NCBI RefSeq assembly: GCF_003065385.1
Contig: NZ_CP023277.1
Coordinates: forward strand, 1,142,829 to 1,206,828
Source: Polynucleobacter acidiphobus
GTDB taxonomy: Bacteria > Pseudomonadota > Gammaproteobacteria > Burkholderiales > Burkholderiaceae
Length of the DNA: 64,000 nt
Reading direction: 5' to 3'
In this document: positions 24,790 to 32,218 of the stretch, piece after piece
Position numbering within the stretch: the stretch's first letter is position 1
Layout of the letters: each line of letters starts with the position of its first letter
Translations under genes and position numbers: made by a program
The notes under the pieces: model-generated
Told to the model about the DNA's origin: nothing
Database searches by the model: none
Seen by the model: only the letters and a program-made list of their open reading frames with translations

Positions 24790-25653
24790 ATGCTTGACGA
24801 CCTAATACGAAAAGTCATACGTGAAATGGTGGGTGGTAGTGGCCCACCAACGGCTTTTTTAAGTCCACCAGGCGACCCAGGTCTTTTTGGCCCTGAATCG
24901 ATCACCTGGAAAGTGCATGAAGACTTTATAGCGATGATGATTGGTGGGATTAGTTCGCTGATCTTACAAGCCTTGCATCCCCAAGCACTAGCTGGGGTTT
25001 GGGATCACTCCACGTTTAGGACGGATTTAAAAGGAAGGCTTGGACGAACGGCTTATTTCATCGCGGCTACAACTTATGGTCCGACCGATATGGCAGAAAC
25101 TATTATTAGAAAAGTAAATACCATTCATTCAAAAGTTACCGGAATTGATGAGTTGGGCAAACCCTATCTCGCCACAGATCCGCATCTTCTTGCCTGGGTT
25201 CAGCTAACGGAGACCTTTAGCTTCATGAATGCTTATGAGGATTATCGAAACGAAGCATTAAGCGCCAAGCATAAGGACCAATATTTTCATGAAATGAGAT
25301 CCCTTGGCTATCGGCTAGGCGCTACTCATCTACCCGACACTTATGAAGGTACCAAACAGGCCATCTATGCATACTTACCCGAACTGCATTATGGTGAACG
25401 AGCCAAAAGTGTTATCCATTTACTGGAAAACTTTCCAAGTAAATTACTTGCCAAACCTTTTATCACCCTCCTTAGCCGGGCTGGATTTAACAATTTACCC
25501 AATTGGGTATACCCCATCATTCAAAAATCAGTTCCAAGTGAGATGGAACGCTTAGCGATCAAGAAAAGTATTGACTTATTAGCGATTCCGGTGCGTGAAG
25601 CGCTGAAGGATGGGGTGGCAGCGCACTCACGCAGGCGCATGTATGGCAAATAA
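24790..25653 (+). CDS. MpaB/DUF2236 family oxygenase-like protein
   Basis: 287 residues matching the DUF2236 (MpaB / latex-clearing protein) fold: 'SPPGDPGLFGPESITWKVHEDFIAMMIGGISSLILQALHP' region near residues 24-65, 'GVWDHSTFRTDLKGRLGRTAYF' with the conserved Arg and His, and 'LLAWVQLTETFSFMNAYE' near 135. Members bind haem b through His residues and act as oxygenases or are of unknown role. It overlaps the alkB-like gene by 11 bp. Confidence 0.85.
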   Translation: MLDDLIRKVIREMVGGSGPPTAFLSPPGDPGLFGPESITWKVHEDFIAMMIGGISSLILQALHPQALAGVWDHSTFRTDLKGRLGRTAYFIAATTYGPTDMAETIIRKVNTIHSKVTGIDELGKPYLATDPHLLAWVQLTETFSFMNAYEDYRNEALSAKHKDQYFHEMRSLGYRLGATHLPDTYEGTKQAIYAYLPELHYGERAKSVIHLLENFPSKLLAKPFITLLSRAGFNNLPNWVYPIIQKSVPSEMERLAIKKSIDLLAIPVREALKDGVAAHSRRRMYGK

Positions 25654-26242
25654 GTTATTGCCATCAGCTAATCTCTTACCGCGAGATGGCGCGGTTCACT
25701 ATTTTCCAAACTTTTTAAGTGATCAAAACGGCGCCAGATTGATGAATCATTTAATGGAATCAATTGCTTGGAAATCGGATCAACTGTGGATGTTTGGAAA
25801 ATTGGTGACAACCAGACGTCAAGTCGCATGGCTTGGTGATCCAAACTGCACTTATACCTACTCAGGAGTGAAGAAAGAACCGCAGCCGTGGACTAAAGAA
25901 TTACTGGCTATTAAGAATCAGTTACAGCAATTTACCGAGCTCCGATTTAACTCATGCCTATTAAACCTTTACCACGATGGTAATGACGGTATGGGCTGGC
26001 ACAGCGATGATGAACGCGAACTAGACCCCAAATCCCCTATTGCCTCATTATCACTGGGCGCTACTCGAAAATTTAACTTCCGACACCGCAGTGATAAGAC
26101 GACTATTTCAGTTTTTCTTGAGAGTGAAAGTCTATTGTTAATGAATCCGCCCACACAAATGTTCTGGCAGCATGCGTTAATGAAAAGTAAATCGATAGAT
26201 TCACCAAGGATTAACCTAACATTTAGAAATATTGGTATTTAA
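25643..26242 (+). CDS. alkB: AlkB-like 2-oxoglutarate/Fe(II) dioxygenase
   Basis: About 199 residues from ATG 25643, chosen because it begins MANKLLPSANLL and overlaps the upstream gene modestly. The frame could extend 11 codons upstream without added homology. Key motifs: 'LLNLYHDGNDGMGWHSDDE' (the HxD iron ligands, about residues 110-128), 'SLGATRKFNFRH' and 'QMFWQHALMKSKSIDSPRINLTFR' (distal His and the 2-oxoglutarate-binding Arg). It probably reverses alkyl damage in DNA or RNA. Similar short AlkB proteins are widespread in Burkholderiales. Confidence 0.9.
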   Translation: MANKLLPSANLLPRDGAVHYFPNFLSDQNGARLMNHLMESIAWKSDQLWMFGKLVTTRRQVAWLGDPNCTYTYSGVKKEPQPWTKELLAIKNQLQQFTELRFNSCLLNLYHDGNDGMGWHSDDERELDPKSPIASLSLGATRKFNFRHRSDKTTISVFLESESLLLMNPPTQMFWQHALMKSKSIDSPRINLTFRNIGI

Positions 26243-26259
26243 ATTACTGAGAAATTGAC

Positions 26260-26463
26260 TTGGTAACAATTCATCACCGCTCAATTACACATCAATTTGA
26301 AACGATTGAACAAGCCATGGCATGGGCAAAAGAATGTGGTGAATTTGTCGTCATCCAATTCGATGGAATGGAAGTTGTAGGAAAATTTGGTGCCGACGGC
26401 ATTGAGCAGGGTAAGTTATCTAATGGTGATATATACACATGGAAGAAAAGAAGGCGAACCTAA
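26260..26463 (+). CDS. Small hypothetical protein
   Basis: A 67-residue frame with a TTG start (no better ATG near the N-terminus), 17 bp after the alkB-like stop. It has 'FETIEQAMAWAKECGEFVVIQFDGMEVVGKFGADGI', a mixed alpha/beta pattern that looks like real protein, and a basic end (KKRRRT). No family recognised. It ends just before a GTCGGG/CCCGAC palindrome. Confidence 0.5.
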   Translation: MVTIHHRSITHQFETIEQAMAWAKECGEFVVIQFDGMEVVGKFGADGIEQGKLSNGDIYTWKKRRRT

Positions 26464-26466
26464 TGT

Positions 26467-26481
26467 GTCGGGTTTCCCGAC
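26467..26481. repeat. GTCGGG-TTT-CCCGAC palindrome, copy E
   Basis: A perfect 6-bp inverted repeat with a 3-nt spacer, 4 bp after the stop of the small hypothetical gene. It has the same sequence as the copies at 30302 and 43516 and shares the GTCGG/CCGAC core with the other copies of the family. Confidence 0.6.
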
Positions 26482-26527
26482 GAACTTATCTCAGTCGATT
26501 CTTGTGTAAACCAATATCTAGTGGAGC

Positions 26528-26692
26528 TTATTTAGATGTTTGACTCAAACTGGCTTGTGCCCGCTGAATCTGTTGCCTAGCTCGCTCCGCTTTCACCGCT
26601 TGTTGTGCTTGCTTGACCCGCGCTTGCATGCTTTTGATGCGCTGCTGATTTGGCGTTAGCGGACGCTGAGGTTTAATTTCCGCAATCCGCAT
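26528..26692 (-). CDS. 54-residue basic hypothetical protein
   Basis: Begins MRIAEIKPQRPLTPNQQRIK and continues as a Gln/Arg/Ala-rich amphipathic helix (KQAQQAVKAERARQQIQRAQ), so probably a coiled coil or nucleic-acid binder. Its ATG shares one base with the stop of the upstream micro-ORF (TAATG). A longer frame to 26827 is less likely because the upstream part is out of character and the coupled start is good. Confidence 0.55.
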   Translation of the reverse strand: MRIAEIKPQRPLTPNQQRIKSMQARVKQAQQAVKAERARQQIQRAQASLSQTSK

Positions 26693-26841
26693 TAGTACCC
26701 CACCTGGTGTGGAACTTGCAATACATTCGCTGCACCAAATTGCGCTTGCAGAATCTTGGTAGCTTCGAGGCTGGTTCGGGCCAGGATGACGGTTTGCACC
26801 ACCATCCCAGACGCTCGCACTAAGCATTGAAACTGTTTCAT
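26692..26841 (-). CDS. 49-residue hypothetical protein
   Basis: A frame beginning MKQFQCLVRASGMVVQTVIL with 'ARTSLEATKILQAQFG' after it. It has a protein-like beta-alpha pattern (a small mobile-element protein that could bind nucleic acid). It is translationally coupled to the next gene by TAATG. The sequence is compact and balanced, unlike random antisense. No function known. Confidence 0.5.
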   Translation of the reverse strand: MKQFQCLVRASGMVVQTVILARTSLEATKILQAQFGAANVLQVPHQVGY

Positions 26842-26986
26842 ACCAGTATTTATATCAATTTAATCAATCGATTATAAATTTTGATAGTATTTTTTAATAA
26901 TCTCCTGTCAACTTAAATTTACTAGTAGGATATCTATGCATTGTTTTCTCTAATGTAACGACGTTCTAGTGTCTCCGAAAGTATTC

Positions 26987-27011
26987 GCCACCCTGCGGGG
27001 TGGCTTTTTTT
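26987..27011 (+). terminator. Strong rightward terminator without an obvious upstream gene
   Basis: GCCACCC pairs with GGGTGGC around a 4-nt loop, followed by TTTTTTT at 27005-27011. The nearest rightward gene ends at 26463, over 500 bp away, and the genes between read leftward. It could end an unannotated small RNA from about 26880-27010. Confidence 0.75.
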
Positions 27012-27447
27012 ATCCAAAGTTTTGCCGTAAGTGCTGGCTTGCCAATTCAATCTGCGTATCCAGCTCCCCAGCGTCCACGGCGATTTTGATGACCTCCAAG
27101 GTTTTGATGAGATCGGCGGCACTGGCGACCTCAATACTACTCATACCTTTAGCCAGCTCCAAGGTATAGCTACCGTAACGAATGGCAATGCAGACTTTGC
27201 CAGCCTCGCTTTGAAACCACCACGGTTTAATCCTTTTCGGTACTTCCACCTGTTTCTTCACACCGGATTCGGGATCGCGAATGCTACGAAATTTGTGGAT
27301 CACAAACGGTGTGCCTTCAATTTGGCTTTTGGCCAACTGGATCTGCTCCCAGAGTTTGGCTGCCAACTTGTTCCTACGAACTACGACGACCGGCATATTG
27401 CGTGGTTTTTTATCCGCTACGAGTTTAAGTTCACTAATTGCACCCAT
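27010..27447 (-). CDS. DUF6641-like mobile-element protein
   Basis: 145 residues from the ATG at 27447, chosen for AAGGAG just upstream; a longer frame to 27573 has no ribosome site. The pattern 'SELKLVADKKPRNMPVVVVRRNKLAAKLWEQIQLAK ... VPKRIKPWWF ... GKVCIAIRYGSYTLELAKG' with 'VIKIAVDAGELDTQIE' at the end matches a family (DUF6641) that I know from plasmids and integrative elements. Function unknown. It and the two micro-ORFs to its left have the same direction. Confidence 0.65.
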   Translation of the reverse strand: MGAISELKLVADKKPRNMPVVVVRRNKLAAKLWEQIQLAKSQIEGTPFVIHKFRSIRDPESGVKKQVEVPKRIKPWWFQSEAGKVCIAIRYGSYTLELAKGMSSIEVASAADLIKTLEVIKIAVDAGELDTQIELASQHLRQNFG

Positions 27448-27587
27448 CACATTCTCCTTAATTGAATTGCTAGTACTAAGTGTGTGATCGTTTGGTGTTT
27501 TGGACGACCTCTTTTTGGTCGATGGGCTAATTTGGCTCATTTTGGATAGGAAAAATACGGTTTTTATTAGCAAAAGCTAAATATTTA

Positions 27588-27635
27588 CGAGTCGCAAAGT
27601 GAGTTGCTATTTGAGTTGCTATGTGAGTTGCAATG
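27588..27635. repeat. Four tandem 12-bp repeats (iteron-like)
   Basis: Three clear units, GTGAGTTGCTAT, TTGAGTTGCTAT and GTGAGTTGCAAT (27600-27635), are preceded by a weaker unit ACGAGTCGCAAA (27588-27599). They lie in the ~350-bp gap between the leftward DUF6641 gene and the rightward HTH-like gene. Regular 12-bp spacing is close to one helix turn, as in replication or regulatory iterons. I see nothing else in this gap. Confidence 0.7.
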
Positions 27636-27797
27636 AGAGGCTTATAGGAAGTGGTTGCTAGATGCGAGATTGGGGACAAATGATTAGCTCTGAACTCCTT
27701 ACCCGCATCCCATGCAACAGCAACCAGTTCTTGGATCTGCCTCTCCCAGTAACTCAGGCAACACCGCGACTTCTTTCAAACTTAAAGGAGATTAAAA

Positions 27798-28331
27798 ATG
27801 AAAGAAATTACCGCCCGTTTATGGGATAACCCCAAATTTGGAACCACCTATGGCAAAGGGCAATATCGCCGAGCCATCTACAACGGCACTTTAGAGGTAA
27901 GCCAACCTCGCAGTAAATATTTAGTGGATTTTGAAGAGATCGAAGCCTGGTTTCACACAGCCAAAGCGCCAGTGCATGTGAGCATGACGCAACGCTTGGA
28001 TGAATTACCCGTGAATGAATCCGGTGTGCTCATGAGCTGGATCTATCGCTATGAACTATCCAATAAGATTCCGGTACGGGGCTATGCAGCACTTGATCTC
28101 AATCACCACCGCTTGATCATCGAAATCGAAGATGTGGAAACCAAAATCCATGAATCGTGGAACTTGGCTGTGCGCTCTTGCATTGCGAGAACACCCGGAA
28201 AACCCACTCCCACGCTGATCGCTACCAACGCCACGTTGCTGGATTCACCTCAAAATCCGTCTACAAACGGTGCTTTTGGCGAAGCGAATGCGCGAGCACT
28301 TGAGGATCTAACGCGCCGCGCACAGGGCTGA
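27798..28331 (+). CDS. Hypothetical protein with excisionase-like N-terminus
   Basis: 177 residues. The N-terminal part 'FGTTYGKGQYRRAIYNGTLEV...RSKYLVDFEEIEAWF' resembles the winged HTH of excisionase/MerR-like proteins (helix, turn, then K/R-Y-L-V-D-x-x-E-I-E-x-W). The middle (residues 60-140) is a mixed fold with 'MSWIYRYELSNKIPVRGYAALDLN'. AAAGGAGA lies 9 bases before ATG. It may be a recombination directionality factor or control protein of the element; this is inference. Confidence 0.6.
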   Translation: MKEITARLWDNPKFGTTYGKGQYRRAIYNGTLEVSQPRSKYLVDFEEIEAWFHTAKAPVHVSMTQRLDELPVNESGVLMSWIYRYELSNKIPVRGYAALDLNHHRLIIEIEDVETKIHESWNLAVRSCIARTPGKPTPTLIATNATLLDSPQNPSTNGAFGEANARALEDLTRRAQG

Positions 28332-28418
28332 TTTGAAGCATTGCTGCACAAACACCCAAAATCGTCGTCTTTTCGCCACGAAAAACGGGGTTTTGGGCTA
28401 AATACTGATAGAGAAATA

Positions 28419-28450
28419 CAGGTTAAGAAAATATAGCTTTTCTTAACCTG
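28419..28450. repeat. 13-bp perfect inverted repeat with 6-bp spacer (dif/lox-like)
   Basis: CAGGTTAAGAAAA (28419-28431) and TTTTCTTAACCTG (28438-28450) are exact reverse complements around TATAGC. No T run follows in either direction, so it is a poor terminator. It is 135 bp upstream of a FimB-like recombinase gene. The geometry matches tyrosine-recombinase core sites (dif 11-6-11, lox 13-8-13). Confidence 0.7.
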
Positions 28451-28482
28451 CTTTGTAAGTCATTGATTCTTGGAAGGACTTT

Positions 28483-28516
28483 TTTGTCGGGCGATTTGGC
28501 TGTTATCGACAAATTC
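28483..28516. repeat. Degenerate TTTGTCGG/CGACAAATTC element, copy G
   Basis: TTTGTCGGG at 28483-28491 and CGACAAATTC at 28507-28516 share the arms of the dispersed palindrome family but with a long, different spacer. It lies about 70-100 bp upstream of the FimB-like recombinase start. Confidence 0.4.
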
Positions 28517-28584
28517 TGGTCGACCTTTTGTTGATAAGAAAACATACTGTAAACACACTTTTTATTTATGAAAGGACTAGCAAA

Positions 28585-29151
28585 ATGGCACAAGCCAAAA
28601 CCCTAACCGCTCAAGAACTCGAGCAAGTATTTGCGTATGTAGATAAAAACCGATATGCAGAACGCAATCGCTCGATATTGGCCATGAGCTTTTATGCAGG
28701 ACTGCGTGTGGCGGAAATCGCCAGCCTTCGTATGGGCGATGTTTTGAATCCTGACGGCACGATCAAGAGCGAGATTCGCCTAAGTGCGGCACAAACCAAG
28801 GGCAAACATCCCCGAACTGTATTTGTATCGCAGCGCTTGCGAGCAGAACTGGAACACTACATCACGACCCGTCATGTCAAGAACGCTGATGTGCCCTTCT
28901 TCCATACTGAGAATCGTCTAGGATTTACACCCAATGGCCTGTGTGTGTGGTTCTTTCAGCTGTATAAGAACGCGGGGATCAGTGGCGGTAGCAGTCATTC
29001 TGGCAGGAAGTTCTTTATTACAACCTTGGCCAACAAAGGCATTGGTGTACGAATCTTAGCCAGCCTGGCAGGTCATAAGAACATCTCAGTTACACAGCGA
29101 TACATTGATGTTAACGATGAACAGAAGCGCAATGCGGTAGAACTAATATGA
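28585..29151 (+). CDS. Short tyrosine recombinase (FimB/FimE-like, catalytic domain only)
   Basis: 188 residues from the ATG at 28585 (AAAGGA upstream; a longer frame is unsupported). All catalytic residues are present: Arg in YAGLRVAEIASLR, Lys in TKGKHPRT, His and Arg in HSGRKFF, His in LAGHKNISV and the Tyr nucleophile in TQRYIDV. The N-terminal core-binding domain of XerC/D is missing, as in FimB/FimE invertases and some element resolvases. It may act on the nearby inverted repeat. Confidence 0.88.
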   Translation: MAQAKTLTAQELEQVFAYVDKNRYAERNRSILAMSFYAGLRVAEIASLRMGDVLNPDGTIKSEIRLSAAQTKGKHPRTVFVSQRLRAELEHYITTRHVKNADVPFFHTENRLGFTPNGLCVWFFQLYKNAGISGGSSHSGRKFFITTLANKGIGVRILASLAGHKNISVTQRYIDVNDEQKRNAVELI

Positions 29152-29164
29152 CAGAATCAATAGC

Positions 29165-30190
29165 CTAATTTTTCAACTTATTAATGTCAATACGAATTTG
29201 ATCCTTAAATTTTTTGTAATCACCAAGACTGAGTTTTATATCCTTAATTAAACTGGGAGAAACTAATTTAAAGTAATCTCTCATAATTAATTTAACCCCA
29301 GGCTCTAATCCATCATCCTGCCAATTACCTTTAGTTGGAAAAAACCCATAACTAGAGGCTTCCATTATTTCCAAAGCCATTTTTATTAATCTTGAAACCC
29401 CGGCTCTGACACTATTTTTGCTATCTTCAGATATATTATTAATACCTGCTCTGGAAATTTTCAATACATTTGCTTTACTAGCTAGCTCTAATAAATCTTG
29501 ATTTGCTTGAGGATTAACAATCATGTATTCAAGAACTCTAAAACAATCTTTTACAGTTGATTCCTGAGTTTTTGTTTCAACTGTATAAGTAGACTCTCGA
29601 TGATACTTATCTAAGATTTGATTAATTTGGCGTAAAAGATTTTTTTTATTACCATAACTTGGAATCACTATGGTTAGATGGTTATTATTCATCAACTTGT
29701 AAATATCATGTAACTCTTCTTCGTTAAATTTTTTCCATTTCCTATACTGATCAGAATCAGACAATTCCCATTCTCCGCAATATCTATTGAGCAAAAAGTG
29801 CTGAACATCTGAATTATCTCTAATTCTATTTCGTGCATATTTGAACCACCACTCCGAAAAATTTTCAGATGTGAGAGGATTTAAAAAATCAGCGATTCTT
29901 CCTGCTAGTGATGTTTCTAATTGACTTGAATAGTGTGGATCTTTGATTACTCTACCTTTCTCATATAAATTTTTTATCCTTCTCTGGTCTTCGAGCCCTT
30001 CTTCTGTTGTGACAAATTCTTCTTTAAAAAGGATATATGGGTAATAAGTCAAAACTGGGTTAATAAGCAGAAATCTATATAACCACCTTTCCTGCCAGCT
30101 AGGAATATCAATGATTCCTAAGTCATTACAAACCTCATTGAAAGCGTGGTCATATAAATCAAAAAGATTAACTAATGATTGATTTTTCAT
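29165..30190 (-). CDS. Hypothetical protein, AT-rich (ORFan-like)
   Basis: About 341 residues from the ATG at 30190, with AGGA 9 bases upstream; a non-ATG start at 30247 is possible. Largely helical and charged, with 'LVNLFDLYDHAFNEVCNDLGI' at the start and 'RAGVSRLIKMALEIMEASSYGF' near residue 275. I recognise no domain. Base composition looks more AT-rich than its neighbours and it faces against them, converging on the recombinase with a 13-bp gap, which suggests a late insertion (possibly a defence or addiction cargo gene; no direct evidence). Confidence 0.7.
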   Translation of the reverse strand: MKNQSLVNLFDLYDHAFNEVCNDLGIIDIPSWQERWLYRFLLINPVLTYYPYILFKEEFVTTEEGLEDQRRIKNLYEKGRVIKDPHYSSQLETSLAGRIADFLNPLTSENFSEWWFKYARNRIRDNSDVQHFLLNRYCGEWELSDSDQYRKWKKFNEEELHDIYKLMNNNHLTIVIPSYGNKKNLLRQINQILDKYHRESTYTVETKTQESTVKDCFRVLEYMIVNPQANQDLLELASKANVLKISRAGINNISEDSKNSVRAGVSRLIKMALEIMEASSYGFFPTKGNWQDDGLEPGVKLIMRDYFKLVSPSLIKDIKLSLGDYKKFKDQIRIDINKLKN

Positions 30191-30301
30191 TAAAAGAATC
30201 CTAACAAAGATTCTTTTAATCGCCAAATTCAACAATTCTTGTTGCAATTCTCCCTATCAGTTACATCGTTCTTTAACAACTTGTTTATTTCATGACCGTT
30301 T

Positions 30302-30316
30302 GTCGGGTTTCCCGAC
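30302..30316. repeat. GTCGGG-TTT-CCCGAC palindrome, copy F
   Basis: A perfect inverted repeat preceded by TTT, identical in core to copies E and D. It lies 57 bp upstream of the gene at 30374, an operator-like position. Confidence 0.6.
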
Positions 30317-30373
30317 TTTGGAGGTTTCTTGTCTTTTAAAGAAACCTTATTTTTATCTATTAAGGAGGATCCC

Positions 30374-31168
30374 ATGGATCAAACCCTAGAAGTACCTAAA
30401 GTGGCCGTCGACACCACTCCCAAACTGTCGGTACGAGTTGGTGATAAGACCAAGCATGAAATCAAGACAGCTTTTGATGGTCTTATTTCTGAACGCAAAA
30501 ACTGGGAGCAAAACGAGTACGCTCGTAGCAACCAGAAGCTGTATGAGATTTTCCAAAAATGCTACGCCCTCTATTTAGAGATGAAAGGCGTAACCGCGGA
30601 GAAGCTTGCGCTCAAGCGAGCGTTTAATGCCTATTGCACGGATAACGGGGTCACATACAAAGACTCTACGCATTTGATGGTCAAAATCTGCCGGGTGGTA
30701 TTTGGAAGTAACGATCGTCGCAGGATATCTGCTTATGCCACAGCCCTACGGGTTGCGGATGAACAAAAAACTCCGTCATCTGGAATTCCAGAGTTCTTTC
30801 GCAATGCCGGTGGCTTTGAAGAGGTTCGACGCACGAAGAGCCCCAATGGCCTTACCCTTGAAGCCAAAAAGACTCAAGGTTTGGCATTAATGAGTGCTCC
30901 CAGCTTAGGCATGCTGCACAACGACAGCTTAAATGCGGTGTTTGATGAAGCAGCTTATGATGGTGCTGTGCTATTGATGTCAACCCGCGAGCCTGATGGT
31001 AGTTTTCAAGTCAAGTATGTTGTGCAAAACGGTAGCCTCATTACCAACGCCTTAGTGCATTTGGTCACGCTCGATAAAGAGCAACAAGCCAAGCGTAAAG
31101 CTGAGCAAGAGGCTGCCAATGATGCAAACATTCGCAATCAAGCAGTTCAACAGGCAGTCAATGCCTAA
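30374..31168 (+). CDS. Hypothetical mobile-element protein paired with AAA+ ATPase
   Basis: 264 residues from the ATG at 30374, selected because AAGGAGG lies 7 bases before it (a frame from 30329 has no such site). The N-terminal third is helical and basic; the middle has 'CTDNGVTYKDSTHLMVKICRVVFGSNDRRRISAYATALRVA', reminiscent of phage/plasmid proteins with a DNA-binding helical core. The C-terminus is a Gln/Ala-rich coil (EQQAKRKAEQEAANDANIRNQ). The AAA+ gene follows 61 bp downstream with its own ribosome site. Function unknown. Confidence 0.7.
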   Translation: MDQTLEVPKVAVDTTPKLSVRVGDKTKHEIKTAFDGLISERKNWEQNEYARSNQKLYEIFQKCYALYLEMKGVTAEKLALKRAFNAYCTDNGVTYKDSTHLMVKICRVVFGSNDRRRISAYATALRVADEQKTPSSGIPEFFRNAGGFEEVRRTKSPNGLTLEAKKTQGLALMSAPSLGMLHNDSLNAVFDEAAYDGAVLLMSTREPDGSFQVKYVVQNGSLITNALVHLVTLDKEQQAKRKAEQEAANDANIRNQAVQQAVNA

Positions 31169-31229
31169 TTAACCGCGGTGTAACTGTAGGTTATGGAGTA
31201 AGCAAGTTAGCCATACACAGGAGAAAACT

Positions 31230-31952
31230 ATGGCACTTGTAATACCAAAACCGGTCAAGCCGGATGATTTTGTCCTCCAAAAGCTCACTCGTGATCGCTT
31301 GGAGTACCTGATCGACGGCACGATTAACTTTCCCGCCAACGGGGTCTGCGGAATCATTCTTTATGGCCTTTATGGTACGGGCAAAACTACCATGGCTGAA
31401 CTACTGCCAGGCTGGCTAGAAACAGCCAAGACTACCGATTTTCTTCGGTCAGAAACTGCTGGACAGATCGTAGATAGCACCCAAGCTAACTATGAGTATC
31501 TAGCGTGCGCCCAAGGGCAAAACGGAACGCAAATGATCAACCAGATCCAAGAGCGAACCTCATTTATGAGCTGGAATACCAGCAATTTGCACTATCTGAT
31601 CTTGGATGAGTTTGATCTTTTAACCACCGCTGCCATTGCTTCGCTTAAGTCCATCATGAATCGCAAAGATGTAGTGTTTATTTTTACCACCAACAATCTC
31701 GACAAGATTGACAAGGGAGTTTTAAACCGCTCGATCTTGCTAGACCTAAATGCGGCTCCTACGCCGGACTGGATTGCCAAGATTAACAGCATCTATCAAA
31801 GCAACGGGTTAAGCATCCCTGCCAGCTCGGCCATTGCCGGAATTGTCGCAGCCGGAAAAGGATCGGCTAGAACCATCTTTACCGATCTTGATATTGCTGA
31901 ATCCAAGCGAAACAAGACGGCCTCTCAACCTGAACCAATTAATACCAATTGA
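31230..31952 (+). CDS. AAA+ ATPase, clamp-loader/RuvB-like
   Basis: 240 residues. Walker A GLYGTGKTTMAE is near residue 47, Walker B YLILDEFDLL near 127, sensor 1 FIFTTNNLDKI near 150 and a likely Arg finger in 'LNRSILLDL' near 167. The short C-terminal part has an alpha-helical lid. The layout resembles clamp-loader small subunits and phage gp44-like ATPases rather than IstB or transposition ATPases. It may help replication or transfer of the element. AGGAG lies upstream of ATG. Confidence 0.8.
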   Translation: MALVIPKPVKPDDFVLQKLTRDRLEYLIDGTINFPANGVCGIILYGLYGTGKTTMAELLPGWLETAKTTDFLRSETAGQIVDSTQANYEYLACAQGQNGTQMINQIQERTSFMSWNTSNLHYLILDEFDLLTTAAIASLKSIMNRKDVVFIFTTNNLDKIDKGVLNRSILLDLNAAPTPDWIAKINSIYQSNGLSIPASSAIAGIVAAGKGSARTIFTDLDIAESKRNKTASQPEPINTN

Positions 31953-31963
31953 AAGGAATTGCC

Positions 31964-32218
31964 ATGAAAACTATGACAGTAACAATCAACATTACCTTTG
32001 ATGATGAGCCGAATACAAGCAATGGCTCACCCGTCAATCAATCCGTTTTCCCACCAAAAAGTGAATTCAATTTTTTATCTTCCCTAACTAAAGAACCCTG
32101 GAGCAATCTCTCTGATAAAAATATTACTGCAGACCGAAAAACTGCTACTAGTACAAATATCATTACTTTTCCAAGCTGCGAGCTACTGAGGAGGCATCAT
32201 GTCAGTTCTGGGAAATAG
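31964..32218 (+). CDS. Small hypothetical protein
   Basis: About 84 residues from ATG 31964 (GGAA upstream). It starts MKTMTVTINITFDDEPN, a beta-hairpin-like opening, followed by a Ser/Asn/Pro-rich, probably disordered stretch. It begins 11 bp after the AAA+ gene and overlaps the next gene by 20 bp, so it is likely part of the same operon. No family recognised. Confidence 0.55.
   Translation: MKTMTVTINITFDDEPNTSNGSPVNQSVFPPKSEFNFLSSLTKEPWSNLSDKNITADRKTATSTNIITFPSCELLRRHHVSSGK

Noticed and set aside
27031..27465. 144-codon plus-strand frame
   Set aside because: It is antisense to the DUF6641-like gene, which has a good ribosome site and recognisable motifs.
28419..28450. Rho-independent terminator
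   Set aside because: The stem is long but no T run follows on either strand.
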